Below, piece after piece: positions 15,841 through 24,346 of a DNA stretch of 64,000 nucleotides. The notes under the pieces were generated by a model. The model was not told the DNA's origin. It was given only the letters and a program-made list of their open reading frames with translations, and made no database searches. The position numbers and the translations under genes are program-made. The stretch is from Duganella sp. CF402 (GTDB taxonomy: Bacteria; Pseudomonadota; Gammaproteobacteria; Burkholderiales; Burkholderiaceae_D). Every line of letters begins with the position of its first letter. The first letter of the stretch is position 1. The stretch lies in contig NZ_FOBG01000001.1 of NCBI RefSeq assembly GCF_900109645.1, positions 1,426,001 through 1,490,000 of the forward strand, given 5' to 3'.

Positions 15841-18000
15841 TCAGAACTGCGTGCCTGCGCGCAGGCCAATGGTGCGCGGTGCGCCGATGCCGAAACCGCC
15901 CGGCAGCAAGCTATCCAGCGTCACCGAGTTTTCGAGATTGCGTGCATAGGCCTGCACGTAGTGGCGCTGGTCGGCCGAGGTGTAGGTTACGCCGATGTCG
16001 CTCTTGCGGTAGGCCGGCTGGCGGTAACGAATCGCTGCCGCCGAATCGCTGAGGAAGTAAGCGCCGTTCAAGCGCGTGCCGATACGGGCCGCGATGGTGG
16101 CGCCGCTGTCCAGCGCAAAGGAGTGGGTGTAGCTCAGGCTCCCGTTGTAGGCCGGTGCGCGGTCGATCTGCTGGCCGGACCAGTCGGCGGTGTCGTTCGG
16201 ATGGTACTTCTGGAACTTGCCGTCCGACGTCGCCAGCGAGAAGTTGATGCGGTCGTCCGCCGTGACGTTGTAGCTGCCCTCCACTTCCACGCCCTTGATT
16301 CTGGCGTTGGAGGCGTTGGTGGTCAGCGCGCCGCAATTGGCCGCCGTGCCGGCGCCGGTGCAGACCACGGACGTCAGCTGCATGTCCTTGTAATCGTAGT
16401 GGAAGGCCGCAGCGCTCAGGCGCAGCTTGTTGCCGAAGAAGCGGCCCTTGATACCGCCTTCCACCGAGGTGATATTCTCCGGCAGGTATTCCTTGCCGCT
16501 GGTGTCGTTAAAGCCGCCCGCCTTGTAGCCGGTGGACAGGCTGCCGTACACCATGACGGCCGGCGCCACGTCGTAATCCGCAGCGAGGCGGAAGTTGGAC
16601 TTGGAGCTTTCCACGTGCGCGGTGTAGCCAGGCCCGGTGGTGCTGCCGCTCAGCGCATCACGGCCGGACTTTTCATCGCGCGTGGTGCGGGCGCCGAAAG
16701 TCACCCGCAGCTTTTTGTCGAAGCGGTAGGTCAGCTGGCCAAAGGCGGCCTTGGAACGGCTCTCGATACTCGGCGCGAACGGCACCACGATCAGCGGTCC
16801 CGGCGTCACCGTGTTGTAGCTCGATGCGCGGAAGATGTCCTCGTTGAAGTGGTACACGCCGGCCACCCAGCTCAGGGCCGAATCGCCTGCGGAATTCAGG
16901 CGCACTTCATGCGTGCGCTGGGTCGAGCCGCCGGTGACGTAGTTATACATCGGGAAGCCGAAGTAGGTACCGTTGTTCAGCTGATCGACTTCCGCACGCA
17001 GACGGGCAAACTGGTAGGTCAGGTCGGCCGCGCCGCCAAGGCTGGTCTTGAATTCGGAACGCAGCGACGTCGCCACATCGGCCTTGTGCGAGCCGATATC
17101 CGCATACTGCGCGGCGGCAGTCAGCTGGGTGCCTGCGCCACGGTCGACGTACTGCGGATTGGCGAGATTGTTCCCGCCGGCGATTGGCGTGCCGGTGAAG
17201 AAGTTCGTCAGCGGCACCACGCTGGAACCATTGCCGCCGGACTTGCTGCGTTCCGCGGTCAGCAACCACGAAGTCTGCGGCGTGAAGGTGAGCAGCGCAT
17301 GCAGGCGGCCGGCGTTGTCGTCCTGGTCTTCCAGTCCGATCTTGTTCGGGCCCGGATTCTGGTAGGTGTCGTGGCTGACCTTCACCGCCGCCGCGCGCAG
17401 CGCCAGCGTGCTGTTGACCGGGATATTCACCACGCCTTCCAACCGGCGTGCATTATAGTCGCCGATTTCCACATCGACGCGGCCTTCCAGCTTGTTGGTC
17501 GGCTTATTGGTAATCAGGTTGATGGCGCCGGCGGTGGCATTGCGGCCATACAGCGTGCCTTGCGGGCCGCGCAGCACTTCGATCCGTTCCAGATCGAGGA
17601 AGGCGCCAAGCTGCGCCTCGGTACGGCCGATGTAGGCGCCGTCGACGTTGAAGGCTGTCGAGGAGTCGCCCTTCTCGCTGGTGTCCAGACTCACCACGCC
17701 GCGTATCGCAACTTGCAGCTTGCCGTTGTCGGTGGAGATTTGCACGTTCGGCGCCAGCTCGGTCAGGGCCACCGCGTTGGTGGCGCCGGCCTGGCGCAAA
17801 TCGTCGCCGCCCAGCACCGACAGGGCCAGCGGCGTTTTCGATGCGGGTTGCGCGGTCTTCTGCGCGGTGACGATGACTTCCTGAATCTGGCCGTCCTGGG
17901 CGGCGGCGCTGGCGGCGCACAGGCCAGCGAGGATGAGGGTCGATTGCGGCCGAACGAGCATGGCGCGCAACCGCTGTTGAATCACGGTTTGCTTAAGCAC
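15841..18000 (-). CDS. TonB-dependent receptor, probable glycoside uptake
   Basis: Outer-membrane receptor of 719 residues with a signal peptide ending near SAAAQ, a plug domain beginning IQEVIVTAQK (TonB-box-like) and a 22-strand barrel ending in LRAGTQF with the terminal Phe. I chose the GTG at 18000 because GGAGAC lies 7 nt upstream; an ATG at 17961 and a GTG at 18030 are also in frame. It heads a leftward operon with the Tat-linked dehydrogenase. The promoter carries a motif shared with the 22251 operon. Cargo is inferred to be the glycoside oxidised next. Confidence 0.9.
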   Translation of the reverse strand: MLKQTVIQQRLRAMLVRPQSTLILAGLCAASAAAQDGQIQEVIVTAQKTAQPASKTPLALSVLGGDDLRQAGATNAVALTELAPNVQISTDNGKLQVAIRGVVSLDTSEKGDSSTAFNVDGAYIGRTEAQLGAFLDLERIEVLRGPQGTLYGRNATAGAINLITNKPTNKLEGRVDVEIGDYNARRLEGVVNIPVNSTLALRAAAVKVSHDTYQNPGPNKIGLEDQDDNAGRLHALLTFTPQTSWLLTAERSKSGGNGSSVVPLTNFFTGTPIAGGNNLANPQYVDRGAGTQLTAAAQYADIGSHKADVATSLRSEFKTSLGGAADLTYQFARLRAEVDQLNNGTYFGFPMYNYVTGGSTQRTHEVRLNSAGDSALSWVAGVYHFNEDIFRASSYNTVTPGPLIVVPFAPSIESRSKAAFGQLTYRFDKKLRVTFGARTTRDEKSGRDALSGSTTGPGYTAHVESSKSNFRLAADYDVAPAVMVYGSLSTGYKAGGFNDTSGKEYLPENITSVEGGIKGRFFGNKLRLSAAAFHYDYKDMQLTSVVCTGAGTAANCGALTTNASNARIKGVEVEGSYNVTADDRINFSLATSDGKFQKYHPNDTADWSGQQIDRAPAYNGSLSYTHSFALDSGATIAARIGTRLNGAYFLSDSAAAIRYRQPAYRKSDIGVTYTSADQRHYVQAYARNLENSVTLDSLLPGGFGIGAPRTIGLRAGTQF

Positions 18001-18072
18001 AGTTGTCTCCGATGTTCTTGTAGTCCGCACGCGCCTGTTATCGTTCAGACGTCATGTGCGGACCAGAATAGC

Positions 18073-18092
18073 ATAAATTAGAATACGAATTC
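18073..18092 (-). promoter_or_regulatory. Shared promoter motif, copy 1 (TonB receptor/dehydrogenase operon)
   Basis: Read on the minus strand this 20-mer is GAATTCGTATTCTAATTTAT, identical at 16 of 20 positions to the copy at 22273-22292. It lies 73 nt upstream of the TonB receptor start. A possible extended -10 (TGCTATTCT) follows directly downstream. It is probably an operator or activator site common to both leftward operons. Confidence 0.5.
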
Positions 18093-18101
18093 CAGTTTTA
18101 T

Positions 18102-18707
18102 TTAACTCGCCGACGACGGGCTGCGGACGCCCACCACCTGCTCCGCCAGCATACGCAAGCTGCTGCTGACTTGCGCATCGGTGCACTGGCCATCGGCGTC
18201 GAACAGCTTGACGCCGGCGGTGTTGAGGGTGACGCCCAACGGCGTCGGCCAGCCGCGCAGCGCGTGCACGATGGAGCGCATCGCGCCCAGCGTGGTGTTG
18301 CAGCCTTGCCACCCGGCGGCGGTGACGATGCAGCCGACTGGCATGCCGTCGAGGTACACACGTTCATCGGCGCGCAGGTCTTCCAGCAGGTCGATGGCGT
18401 TTTTCACCAGGCCCGATACGCCGCCGTGGTAGCCGGGCGAAGCGAAGATCACTGCATCGGCGCGACGCACGGCTTCCACCAGTGCGGCCTGGCCTTCGGT
18501 GCGTTCTTTCTCTTCGGGCGAGTAGCCTGGCAGCGAGGCCAGTGCTTCGCCGCCAAACAACTGGGTCACGGCGCCCAATTCTTCGGCGTGGCGCAGCGCG
18601 GCTTGCAACGCGCTCTCGGTGCTGGAACCGGGGCGCGTGGTGCCGCCGATGCCGACGATGAAGGGCGCGCGGCCGTTGGCGCGGGCGTTGTTGGTGTATT
18701 TGTTCAT
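18102..18707 (-). CDS. NADPH-dependent FMN reductase
   Basis: A 201-residue flavodoxin-fold reductase. The FMN phosphate loop GGTTRPGSSTE is at residues 21-31, and the ASPGYHGGVSG motif of the SsuE/MsuE class is near residue 90. It is the last gene of the leftward unit 22251-18102, 19 nt after the GH3 gene. With the luciferase-like protein at 21157-22251 it would form a two-component flavin monooxygenase, the reductase supplying FMNH2. Confidence 0.88.
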   Translation of the reverse strand: MNKYTNNARANGRAPFIVGIGGTTRPGSSTESALQAALRHAEELGAVTQLFGGEALASLPGYSPEEKERTEGQAALVEAVRRADAVIFASPGYHGGVSGLVKNAIDLLEDLRADERVYLDGMPVGCIVTAAGWQGCNTTLGAMRSIVHALRGWPTPLGVTLNTAGVKLFDADGQCTDAQVSSSLRMLAEQVVGVRSPSSAS

Positions 18708-18726
18708 GATGTGTCTCCTGTATTGA

Positions 18727-21147
18727 TTACTGCTTGATCTGCACCGACAGCGGCAAGTCGGCGCTGGAACGGCCGACCAGCAGATCGATAGTGCCGGGCA
18801 GCGTGATCCAGGCGCCGTTCCATGTTTGGAGGCGGCGCGCGGCGATGACGACGCGCACTTCCTGTTGCTGCCCTGGTTCCAGCCATACTTTCGTGTAGCC
18901 GACCAGCGTCAGTTCGGGCACGGTACGGTACGCCTGCACCACTTCCGCGCCGGCGCGGCTGCCGGTGTTGCGCAGTTGGACCGTGAGCTCCCAGCCACCG
19001 TTGCCGACACTGCGTACCTGCGCGTCGCTGATGCTGAAGGTGGTGTAGCCAAAGCCCGCGCCGAACGGCTGGCGCGGCGCGATGCCACGTGCGGCCAGGC
19101 CGCGATAGCCGAAGCGCACGCCGTCGCTGTAATGCAGGTCGCCGTTGGCGTCCGGCTGAAGCGACAGGGCTGGATAATCCTTGTCCTCGCGCGCGATGGT
19201 GACCGGCATGCGGCCGCCCGGTTCGCGGTCACCGGCCAGCACCTGCGCCAACGCCGCGCCGAACTCCTGGCCGGGATACCAGCAATGCAGCACTGCCCTT
19301 GTCTGCTGCTCCCAGCGCACGTCGAAGGCATGGCCGACGTTGGTGACGATGACGGTGTTCGGATTGGCCGCGCAAATGCGTTCGATCAGCGCAAGCTGCT
19401 CCGGCGGCAGTAAAGTGTCTGCGCGGTCTTTGCTTTCCACGCTGGCGTCCGAGGTTTCGCCGACTATCAGGATCACGGCGTCGGCTTGCTGTGCGGCTTG
19501 CACAGCGTCGACCATCATTTGTTCGGCGCTGCCGGGGCCACGGATGCCATACCACAAGCCTTGGCAGCGTGCCGGCGTGTAGCGCAGTTCCACTACTACT
19601 TCCACAGCGATGCCCTGTTCCAGCGGGATGGTGATGCAGTCGGCGTCGCCGCTTTTCAGGCGACCCATCACATCGCCTGGCGCCAGTTGTTCGTCACGGC
19701 GGAAGTATTCTTTGCCATCGACCAGCAGGCGCAATGCACCGGTGCCGCCGACGTAGAACTGGTGCTCGCCGCTTTCCGTGGCACGGAACCAGCCGCTGGC
19801 ACGGGTGCCGGCATTGGCTTGCAGCGCGCCGGCTTCGTGCACGCCGTGGAACCAGGTCAGCGAATTGGTGTCGCGCGTTTCGCTCAACAGCGGTCTGCCA
19901 GACAGGTCGGCGCTATCGAAGTAATCTAGCGTCATCCCCTTGATGCAGCCGTCGCCGAGATCGCGGCGTGGACGTGCGGCCATGCGCGGCAGCTTCGGTT
20001 GCGGATCGACGCCGGGCGCGTAGTCCACAATGGCGTCGCCAAAGCGCGCGCGCAGGGCATCGATAGGCAGCACCGCATCCGGCTTGACGGCGATCTTGGC
20101 GAAGGTGCCGCCCTGGAAGCAAGGCGCACTGGCATTCGGCCCGATCACAGCGATGCGCGGCCAGCGCGCCGGGTCGAGCGGCAGCATGCTCCGCTCATTG
20201 CGCACCAGCGTAAAACCACCGGCCGCCGCCTCGATCAACAGTTCAGCCGCCACCTCATCCGCCAGCGGCATGCCCTTGCTGCCACCAGCCGATGCCGCGC
20301 CGCCGGCGGCCGGGATGCTACGACCGAAGCGGCGGGCGGCGGTGGCGACGCGGTGGGCGGCATCGCGCAGACGTTCCGGCGACACCTGGCCTTCCGCCAC
20401 GGCGACGGCGCTGCGGGCGCCGAGGTGGCGCGCCGGGCCGGGCATCTCCAGATCCAGTCCACCATTCAGCGAACCAACCGTCGAATGTGTACCGAACCAA
20501 TCGCTCATGAACACGCCGGGGAAGCACCATTCATCCTTCACCACACGCTGCACCACCGGCCCGGCCTCCGCGCACCAGTCGCCATTGACCTTGTTATAAG
20601 CCGTGAGCATGCCCGCGCACCCTGCCTCCGTCGCCATCTCGAACGGCAGCAGATACACCTCGCGCAAAGTACGCTCATCGACCACCGCATTCATCTGGTC
20701 ACGCGCCGTCTCGCTGTCATTGCAGACCAGGTGTTTGGCAATCGCACCAGTACCCATCGACTGGCACCCTTGCACCCACGCCGCGCCCAAGGTACCGCAC
20801 AACAGCGGATCCTCGGAAAAATACTCAAACGCCCGCCCGGACAAAGGGCTGCGCGCCATGTTCAGGTTCGGCGCCAGCATCAGGTCAACGCCGCGCCGTA
20901 TCGCCTCGCCGCCAACCAGCCGCCCAACCTTCTGCACCAGCGCCGGATCCCAGCTCGCGCCCAGCGCCAATGGCGATGGCGTCAGTAAGGAGATATCGCG
21001 TTCATCGATCTTCGACCCCGCCACCCCCATCGGACCATCCGCCATCGACAGCGACGGAATGTCGGCATCGGGAATCGCAGGCGTGGTCCACATGGTGGCG
21101 CCGGCGGTCAGCATCGCCATCTCCGCCGTGCTTAACTCTCTTGTCAT
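18727..21147 (-). CDS. Glycoside hydrolase family 3 beta-glucosidase with PA14 insert
   Basis: An 806-residue GH3 enzyme. The N-terminal barrel contains KHLVCND (K138-H139) and the nucleophile motif MSDWFGTH with D216. The second alpha/beta domain starts near residue 310 and is interrupted by a PA14-type beta domain (about 385-520, DYFDSADLSG through GTGALRLLVDG). A fibronectin-III-like end follows. No signal peptide is seen, so it probably acts in the cytoplasm on small imported glucosides. It sits between the monooxygenase and FMN reductase genes, so it likely serves O-glycosides that need no 3-oxidation (inference). Confidence 0.92.
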   Translation of the reverse strand: MTRELSTAEMAMLTAGATMWTTPAIPDADIPSLSMADGPMGVAGSKIDERDISLLTPSPLALGASWDPALVQKVGRLVGGEAIRRGVDLMLAPNLNMARSPLSGRAFEYFSEDPLLCGTLGAAWVQGCQSMGTGAIAKHLVCNDSETARDQMNAVVDERTLREVYLLPFEMATEAGCAGMLTAYNKVNGDWCAEAGPVVQRVVKDEWCFPGVFMSDWFGTHSTVGSLNGGLDLEMPGPARHLGARSAVAVAEGQVSPERLRDAAHRVATAARRFGRSIPAAGGAASAGGSKGMPLADEVAAELLIEAAAGGFTLVRNERSMLPLDPARWPRIAVIGPNASAPCFQGGTFAKIAVKPDAVLPIDALRARFGDAIVDYAPGVDPQPKLPRMAARPRRDLGDGCIKGMTLDYFDSADLSGRPLLSETRDTNSLTWFHGVHEAGALQANAGTRASGWFRATESGEHQFYVGGTGALRLLVDGKEYFRRDEQLAPGDVMGRLKSGDADCITIPLEQGIAVEVVVELRYTPARCQGLWYGIRGPGSAEQMMVDAVQAAQQADAVILIVGETSDASVESKDRADTLLPPEQLALIERICAANPNTVIVTNVGHAFDVRWEQQTRAVLHCWYPGQEFGAALAQVLAGDREPGGRMPVTIAREDKDYPALSLQPDANGDLHYSDGVRFGYRGLAARGIAPRQPFGAGFGYTTFSISDAQVRSVGNGGWELTVQLRNTGSRAGAEVVQAYRTVPELTLVGYTKVWLEPGQQQEVRVVIAARRLQTWNGAWITLPGTIDLLVGRSSADLPLSVQIKQ

Positions 21148-21156
21148 GTCGGTCTC

Positions 21157-22251
21157 TTATTTGAAGGCTGGCAGCACGCGCTTGGCCAGCAATTCCAGGG
21201 TCTGATTCGCATAGGCCAAACGCTTCTCGGTCAGCGGGCCCGTGGTGGTGCCGCACAGGATATTGCCGATGCCGACTTCCTCATACGCGCGCAGCTTCTT
21301 GATGACCGTTTCCGGGCTGCCGTGCAGGCACCACGTCGCCATCCATTCCTCGGTCAGCGCGCCGCCGGTGCGGTCGGTCTTCTTGTTGGCCTCATCCGAT
21401 TCGGCCTTGGCGTTGAATTCCGCTTCACGGTCGACAGCTTCCTGATAGGAGGTCAGGATTTCCAGCACTTCCTTGTGCGCCTGCTCGTCGGTCTCGGCGA
21501 GGTGCACGCACTGGTAGCTGTGGGTGGTCCACGACAGCGCATCGGCCACCACTTCATCCGGATGACCCGCCGCCAGCAGCTGCGTGTGATAGTTGCCGAA
21601 GTATTTCTTCACGTGGCTCAGTGGATCGGTGCCGCCGATCTGCGGCGGCGTGAAGGCCGGGATGAAGGCCGGCCAGCCATTGACGGCGGCGCGCGTGGCG
21701 CTGCTTTCCTTCATCGCCACCGGCATCAGGCGCGCCTGCTTCTGGCCATACGGCGCCGGTGCGATACGCTGCAGCACGCGGCCCTGGTGGAAGCCATGCA
21801 GCTCGATCGGCGCATCGGTGATCTTCTTGTTCCACAGCGCCGCTGCGGCCTGCAGGTTTTCTTCGGCGATGCGGCCGGCGTCCTTGTAGTTCACGCCGAA
21901 GCCGATCATCTCCTCCGGCGTGGTGCCCGAGCCGATACCGACCAGCAGCTTGCCCTTGGTCAGGTGGTCGAGGATGTTGATGCGCTCAACGAAGCGCACC
22001 GGATGGTGCAGCGGCACCGAGGTCACCGAAAAACCGAAGTGCATGTCCGGCAGCTTGGCCGCCAGGTAGGACGCGAACATATAGCTGTCGCTGGCCACCG
22101 GCATGTAGCCGTTGAAGTGGTGATCCGGCAGGAAGATGGCGTCAAAGCCGAGTTTTCCGGCCAACAGCGCGTGCTGCTCCAGGTCGACGATCAGCTGTTT
22201 ATCGGCATCCGCGCTCATAGTGCGGGCATTGAGGAAGACGGAGAAGCGCAT
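21157..22251 (-). CDS. LLM class flavin-dependent oxidoreductase (bacterial luciferase-like)
   Basis: A 364-residue luciferase-like monooxygenase: N-terminal MRFSVFLNART strand, LPDHHFNGY and FGFSVTSVPLHHPVRFVERI segments, and GIGSGTTPEEMIGFG, the family's flavin-binding loop. The start has an AAGGGATAT site. It heads the operon with the GH3 glucosidase and FMN reductase, so the pair can work as a reduced-flavin monooxygenase on an aromatic or ketone intermediate. The substrate is not evident. Confidence 0.88.
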   Translation of the reverse strand: MRFSVFLNARTMSADADKQLIVDLEQHALLAGKLGFDAIFLPDHHFNGYMPVASDSYMFASYLAAKLPDMHFGFSVTSVPLHHPVRFVERINILDHLTKGKLLVGIGSGTTPEEMIGFGVNYKDAGRIAEENLQAAAALWNKKITDAPIELHGFHQGRVLQRIAPAPYGQKQARLMPVAMKESSATRAAVNGWPAFIPAFTPPQIGGTDPLSHVKKYFGNYHTQLLAAGHPDEVVADALSWTTHSYQCVHLAETDEQAHKEVLEILTSYQEAVDREAEFNAKAESDEANKKTDRTGGALTEEWMATWCLHGSPETVIKKLRAYEEVGIGNILCGTTTGPLTEKRLAYANQTLELLAKRVLPAFK

Positions 22252-22272
22252 GGTATATCCCTTGTGGTGGCG

Positions 22273-22302
22273 TTAAATCATAATCCGAATTCTAATTATG
22301 AT
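22273..22302 (-). promoter_or_regulatory. Shared promoter motif, copy 2, with long palindrome
   Basis: Positions 22277-22302 form an inverted repeat with perfect 8-bp arms (ATCATAAT / ATTATGAT) around a 10-nt centre containing GAATTC. On the minus strand, 22273-22292 reads GAATTCGGATTATGATTTAA, 16/20 identical to the copy before the TonB receptor. TATGAT inside it could be the -10 box of the 22251 operon, so a bound regulator would cover the promoter, ending 22 nt before the start codon. Confidence 0.55.
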
Positions 22303-22391
22303 ATTTGGCCGGATTTTGGAAGTCAACGAAAATCACAGTGCTGGGGTATGGATACTCTGGATACCGGCTATCGGCCGGACAAATAGGACAG

Positions 22392-22412
22392 CCGCCGGGC
22401 GAGCGCCGGCGG
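22392..22412 (-). terminator. Possible hairpin terminator after the cyclase gene
   Basis: CCGCCGG and CCGGCGG arms (7 bp, 7-nt loop) lie 10 nt past the cyclase gene stop on the minus strand. There is no clear T run, so this may be only a weak terminator or an RNA-stabilising hairpin. Confidence 0.35.
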
Positions 22413-22421
22413 CCGGGGAAA

Positions 22422-23213
22422 TCAGGCGTCTTCGAAGATGGCGACGGCACGGGTCCAGCCGGCGGAGGCGCCGCGGATTTTGTGCGGGAAGCAGCTGATG
22501 GTGAAGCCGGTCGGCGGCAGCGCTTCGAGGTTGTGCATCTTCTCGAGGTGACAGTAGCCGATATCGCGGCCGGCCTTGTGGCCTTCCCAGATCAGGCTCA
22601 CATCGCCGGTTTCCTGGATTTTTTTGGCGGTGTAGCTGAACGGCGCGTCCCAGCTCCACGCATCGGTGCCGGTCAGGCGCACGCCGCGTTCCAGCAGGTA
22701 CATGGTGGCCTCGTACCCCATGCCGCAACCGCAGTTGACGTAGTCCGGCTGGCCGTAGCGCGAACCGGCGCGCGTGTTCACCACCACGATTTCCAGCGGC
22801 GACAAGGCGTGGCCGATGCGCTTCAACTCCGCCTCCACCTCCGCCGCGCTGACCACATGGCCGTCCGGCAGATGGCGGAAGTCCAGCTTCACGCCCGGCT
22901 GGAAGCACCATTCCAACGGCACTTCATCGATGGTGATGGAGCGCTCCGCCTCGCCCAGCTTGCGGTTCATGGTCGAGTGGAAGTGGTACGGCGCGTCGAG
23001 GTGGGTGCCGCTGTGGGTGGTCAGGCGCACCCACTCGGCGGCGGCGGCTTCGCCGTCCGGGAAGTCGTTGGCCGTGGTCCCAGGCAGCATGTGCATGAAC
23101 TCACCCAGCGTCTCCTTGTGGGTCTGGTACTCGATCTTCGGCGCCAGAATCGGCGGGTCGGACAGGACTTCGTTTTCGAGATAAATCGACAGGTCGACAA
23201 AACGGCGTGGCAT
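22422..23213 (-). CDS. Cyclase family metal-dependent hydrolase (kynurenine formamidase-like)
   Basis: A 263-residue protein of the cyclase/KynB superfamily. The metal-binding signature HSGTHLDAPYHFH is at residues 67-79. Members hydrolyse amide, ester or cyclic bonds in small molecules. It lies between the second LysR gene and the monooxygenase operon, all on the minus strand. In a flavonoid-type pathway it could open a lactone or hydrolyse an ester, but that is a guess. It is not kynB by context: no tryptophan catabolic genes are near. Confidence 0.85.
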   Translation of the reverse strand: MPRRFVDLSIYLENEVLSDPPILAPKIEYQTHKETLGEFMHMLPGTTANDFPDGEAAAAEWVRLTTHSGTHLDAPYHFHSTMNRKLGEAERSITIDEVPLEWCFQPGVKLDFRHLPDGHVVSAAEVEAELKRIGHALSPLEIVVVNTRAGSRYGQPDYVNCGCGMGYEATMYLLERGVRLTGTDAWSWDAPFSYTAKKIQETGDVSLIWEGHKAGRDIGYCHLEKMHNLEALPPTGFTISCFPHKIRGASAGWTRAVAIFEDA

Positions 23214-23280
23214 GGTGATTCCTTTCCTCGTATGAATCCGCGCATGCTATGCGCGCCACGCCGCTTGCGACCAATGCTTT

Positions 23281-24219
23281 TTATCGATGCGAGCTATCGG
23301 TGCGGCCGATATCTGCATCCATCCTCACCACCGCCTGTTTCAGCAAGCCGCGCAACCACAGCAAACCCGGATCCTGCGTGCGGTATTTGTGCCACTGCAT
23401 GGACTGCGTCATGCGCGTCATCGGCATCGGCAGCGGCAGGATTTTCAGCGGCAGGCCGCGCGACACCTGCAACGCGAGGCGCCGGTGCACGGTGGCGATG
23501 CGCTCCGTGCCCAGCACCAGATAGGCCGCCGCCAGGAAGCTGTAGGTGTTGACCTCCACCTTGCGCGCAATGCCCGTCTCCTGCATGAAGCGGTGTTCAA
23601 ACGAGCGGTCCATGCCCGGCGGCTGCATCACCACGTGGCCTGCTTCCGCGTAGGATTCCATCGTCAGGCCATTGCGGGCGATGCGGCTCTGGTCCCATAC
23701 CACGCAGCAGAACTCTTCCTCGAACAGTCTTTCGTCGGGATGATCGGGCGAGCAGTAATCGTGCGGCACCACCAGCAGGTCGCCGTCGCCCTGCTCCAGC
23801 GTGCGTTGCGGCTGGCGCGTTTGCGGCATCAGGTGGAAGCGCACGGTGCTGCCCTGCTCCTGCGCCAGCGCCAGGAAGTGCGGCATCAGCACCGCCATCG
23901 TGAAGTCCGACACGAAGATGCGGAACTCGCGGTCCGACTGCGTGGCGTCGAAGCTCGGCATGGCGGTGATGGTGGTGTCGACCCGCACCAGCACATCGCG
24001 CACCGCTTCGCGCAGCACTTCGGCGCGCGGCGTCAGCTCCATCTGGCGGCCGACCTGCACCAGCAGCTCGTCGTCGAAGTATTCACGCAGCCGCGCCAGC
24101 GAACTACTGAGCGCCGATTGGCTCATGTGTAGCTGTTCGGCCGCGCGGCTCACGCTGCGCAGGCGGAACAAGGCATCCAGCGCAACCAGCAGGTTGAGGT
24201 CCAGTTTATTGAAGCGCAT
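23281..24219 (-). CDS. LysR family regulator, NodD/FdeR-like
   Basis: A 312-residue LysR protein with a helix-turn-helix (SVSRAAEQLHMSQSALSSSLARLR, about residues 22-45) and an effector domain with FRIFVSDFTMAVLMPHF. A good AAAGGAGA site precedes the start. It shares its first 14 residues with the LysR at 5508. It is divergent from the 24347-39697 operon, as fdeR is from the naringenin fde operon of Herbaspirillum seropedicae, and a nod-box-like palindrome lies between. It probably activates the operon in response to a flavonoid or related phenolic (inference). Confidence 0.92.
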   Translation of the reverse strand: MRFNKLDLNLLVALDALFRLRSVSRAAEQLHMSQSALSSSLARLREYFDDELLVQVGRQMELTPRAEVLREAVRDVLVRVDTTITAMPSFDATQSDREFRIFVSDFTMAVLMPHFLALAQEQGSTVRFHLMPQTRQPQRTLEQGDGDLLVVPHDYCSPDHPDERLFEEEFCCVVWDQSRIARNGLTMESYAEAGHVVMQPPGMDRSFEHRFMQETGIARKVEVNTYSFLAAAYLVLGTERIATVHRRLALQVSRGLPLKILPLPMPMTRMTQSMQWHKYRTQDPGLLWLRGLLKQAVVRMDADIGRTDSSHR

Positions 24220-24240
24220 TCTGTCTCCTTTGGTTTTTAT

Positions 24241-24259
24241 GTATCGACAGGATCGATAC
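24241..24259 (+). promoter_or_regulatory. LysR (nod-box-like) binding site
   Basis: GTATCG-ACAGGAT-CGATAC is a perfect inverted repeat (6-bp arms, 7-nt centre). It contains ATC-N9-GAT (24243-24257), the core of NodD nod boxes, and the T-N11-A signature of LysR sites. It lies 21 nt upstream of the LysR start and 87 nt before the operon start at 24347, ideal for divergent control. Confidence 0.6.
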
Positions 24260-24346
24260 TACGAATGCATGCAATCAATTTTACACATATAAGCGCTGGC
24301 GGCAAACTGCGATCTCCAATTACAAAAAATTTTAATGGAGACGCAA

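Noticed and set aside
22422-23213. Annotation as kynB (kynurenine formamidase)
   Set aside because: Only the superfamily metal motif is shared; there are no kynA or kynU genes nearby and the context is aromatic glycoside breakdown.
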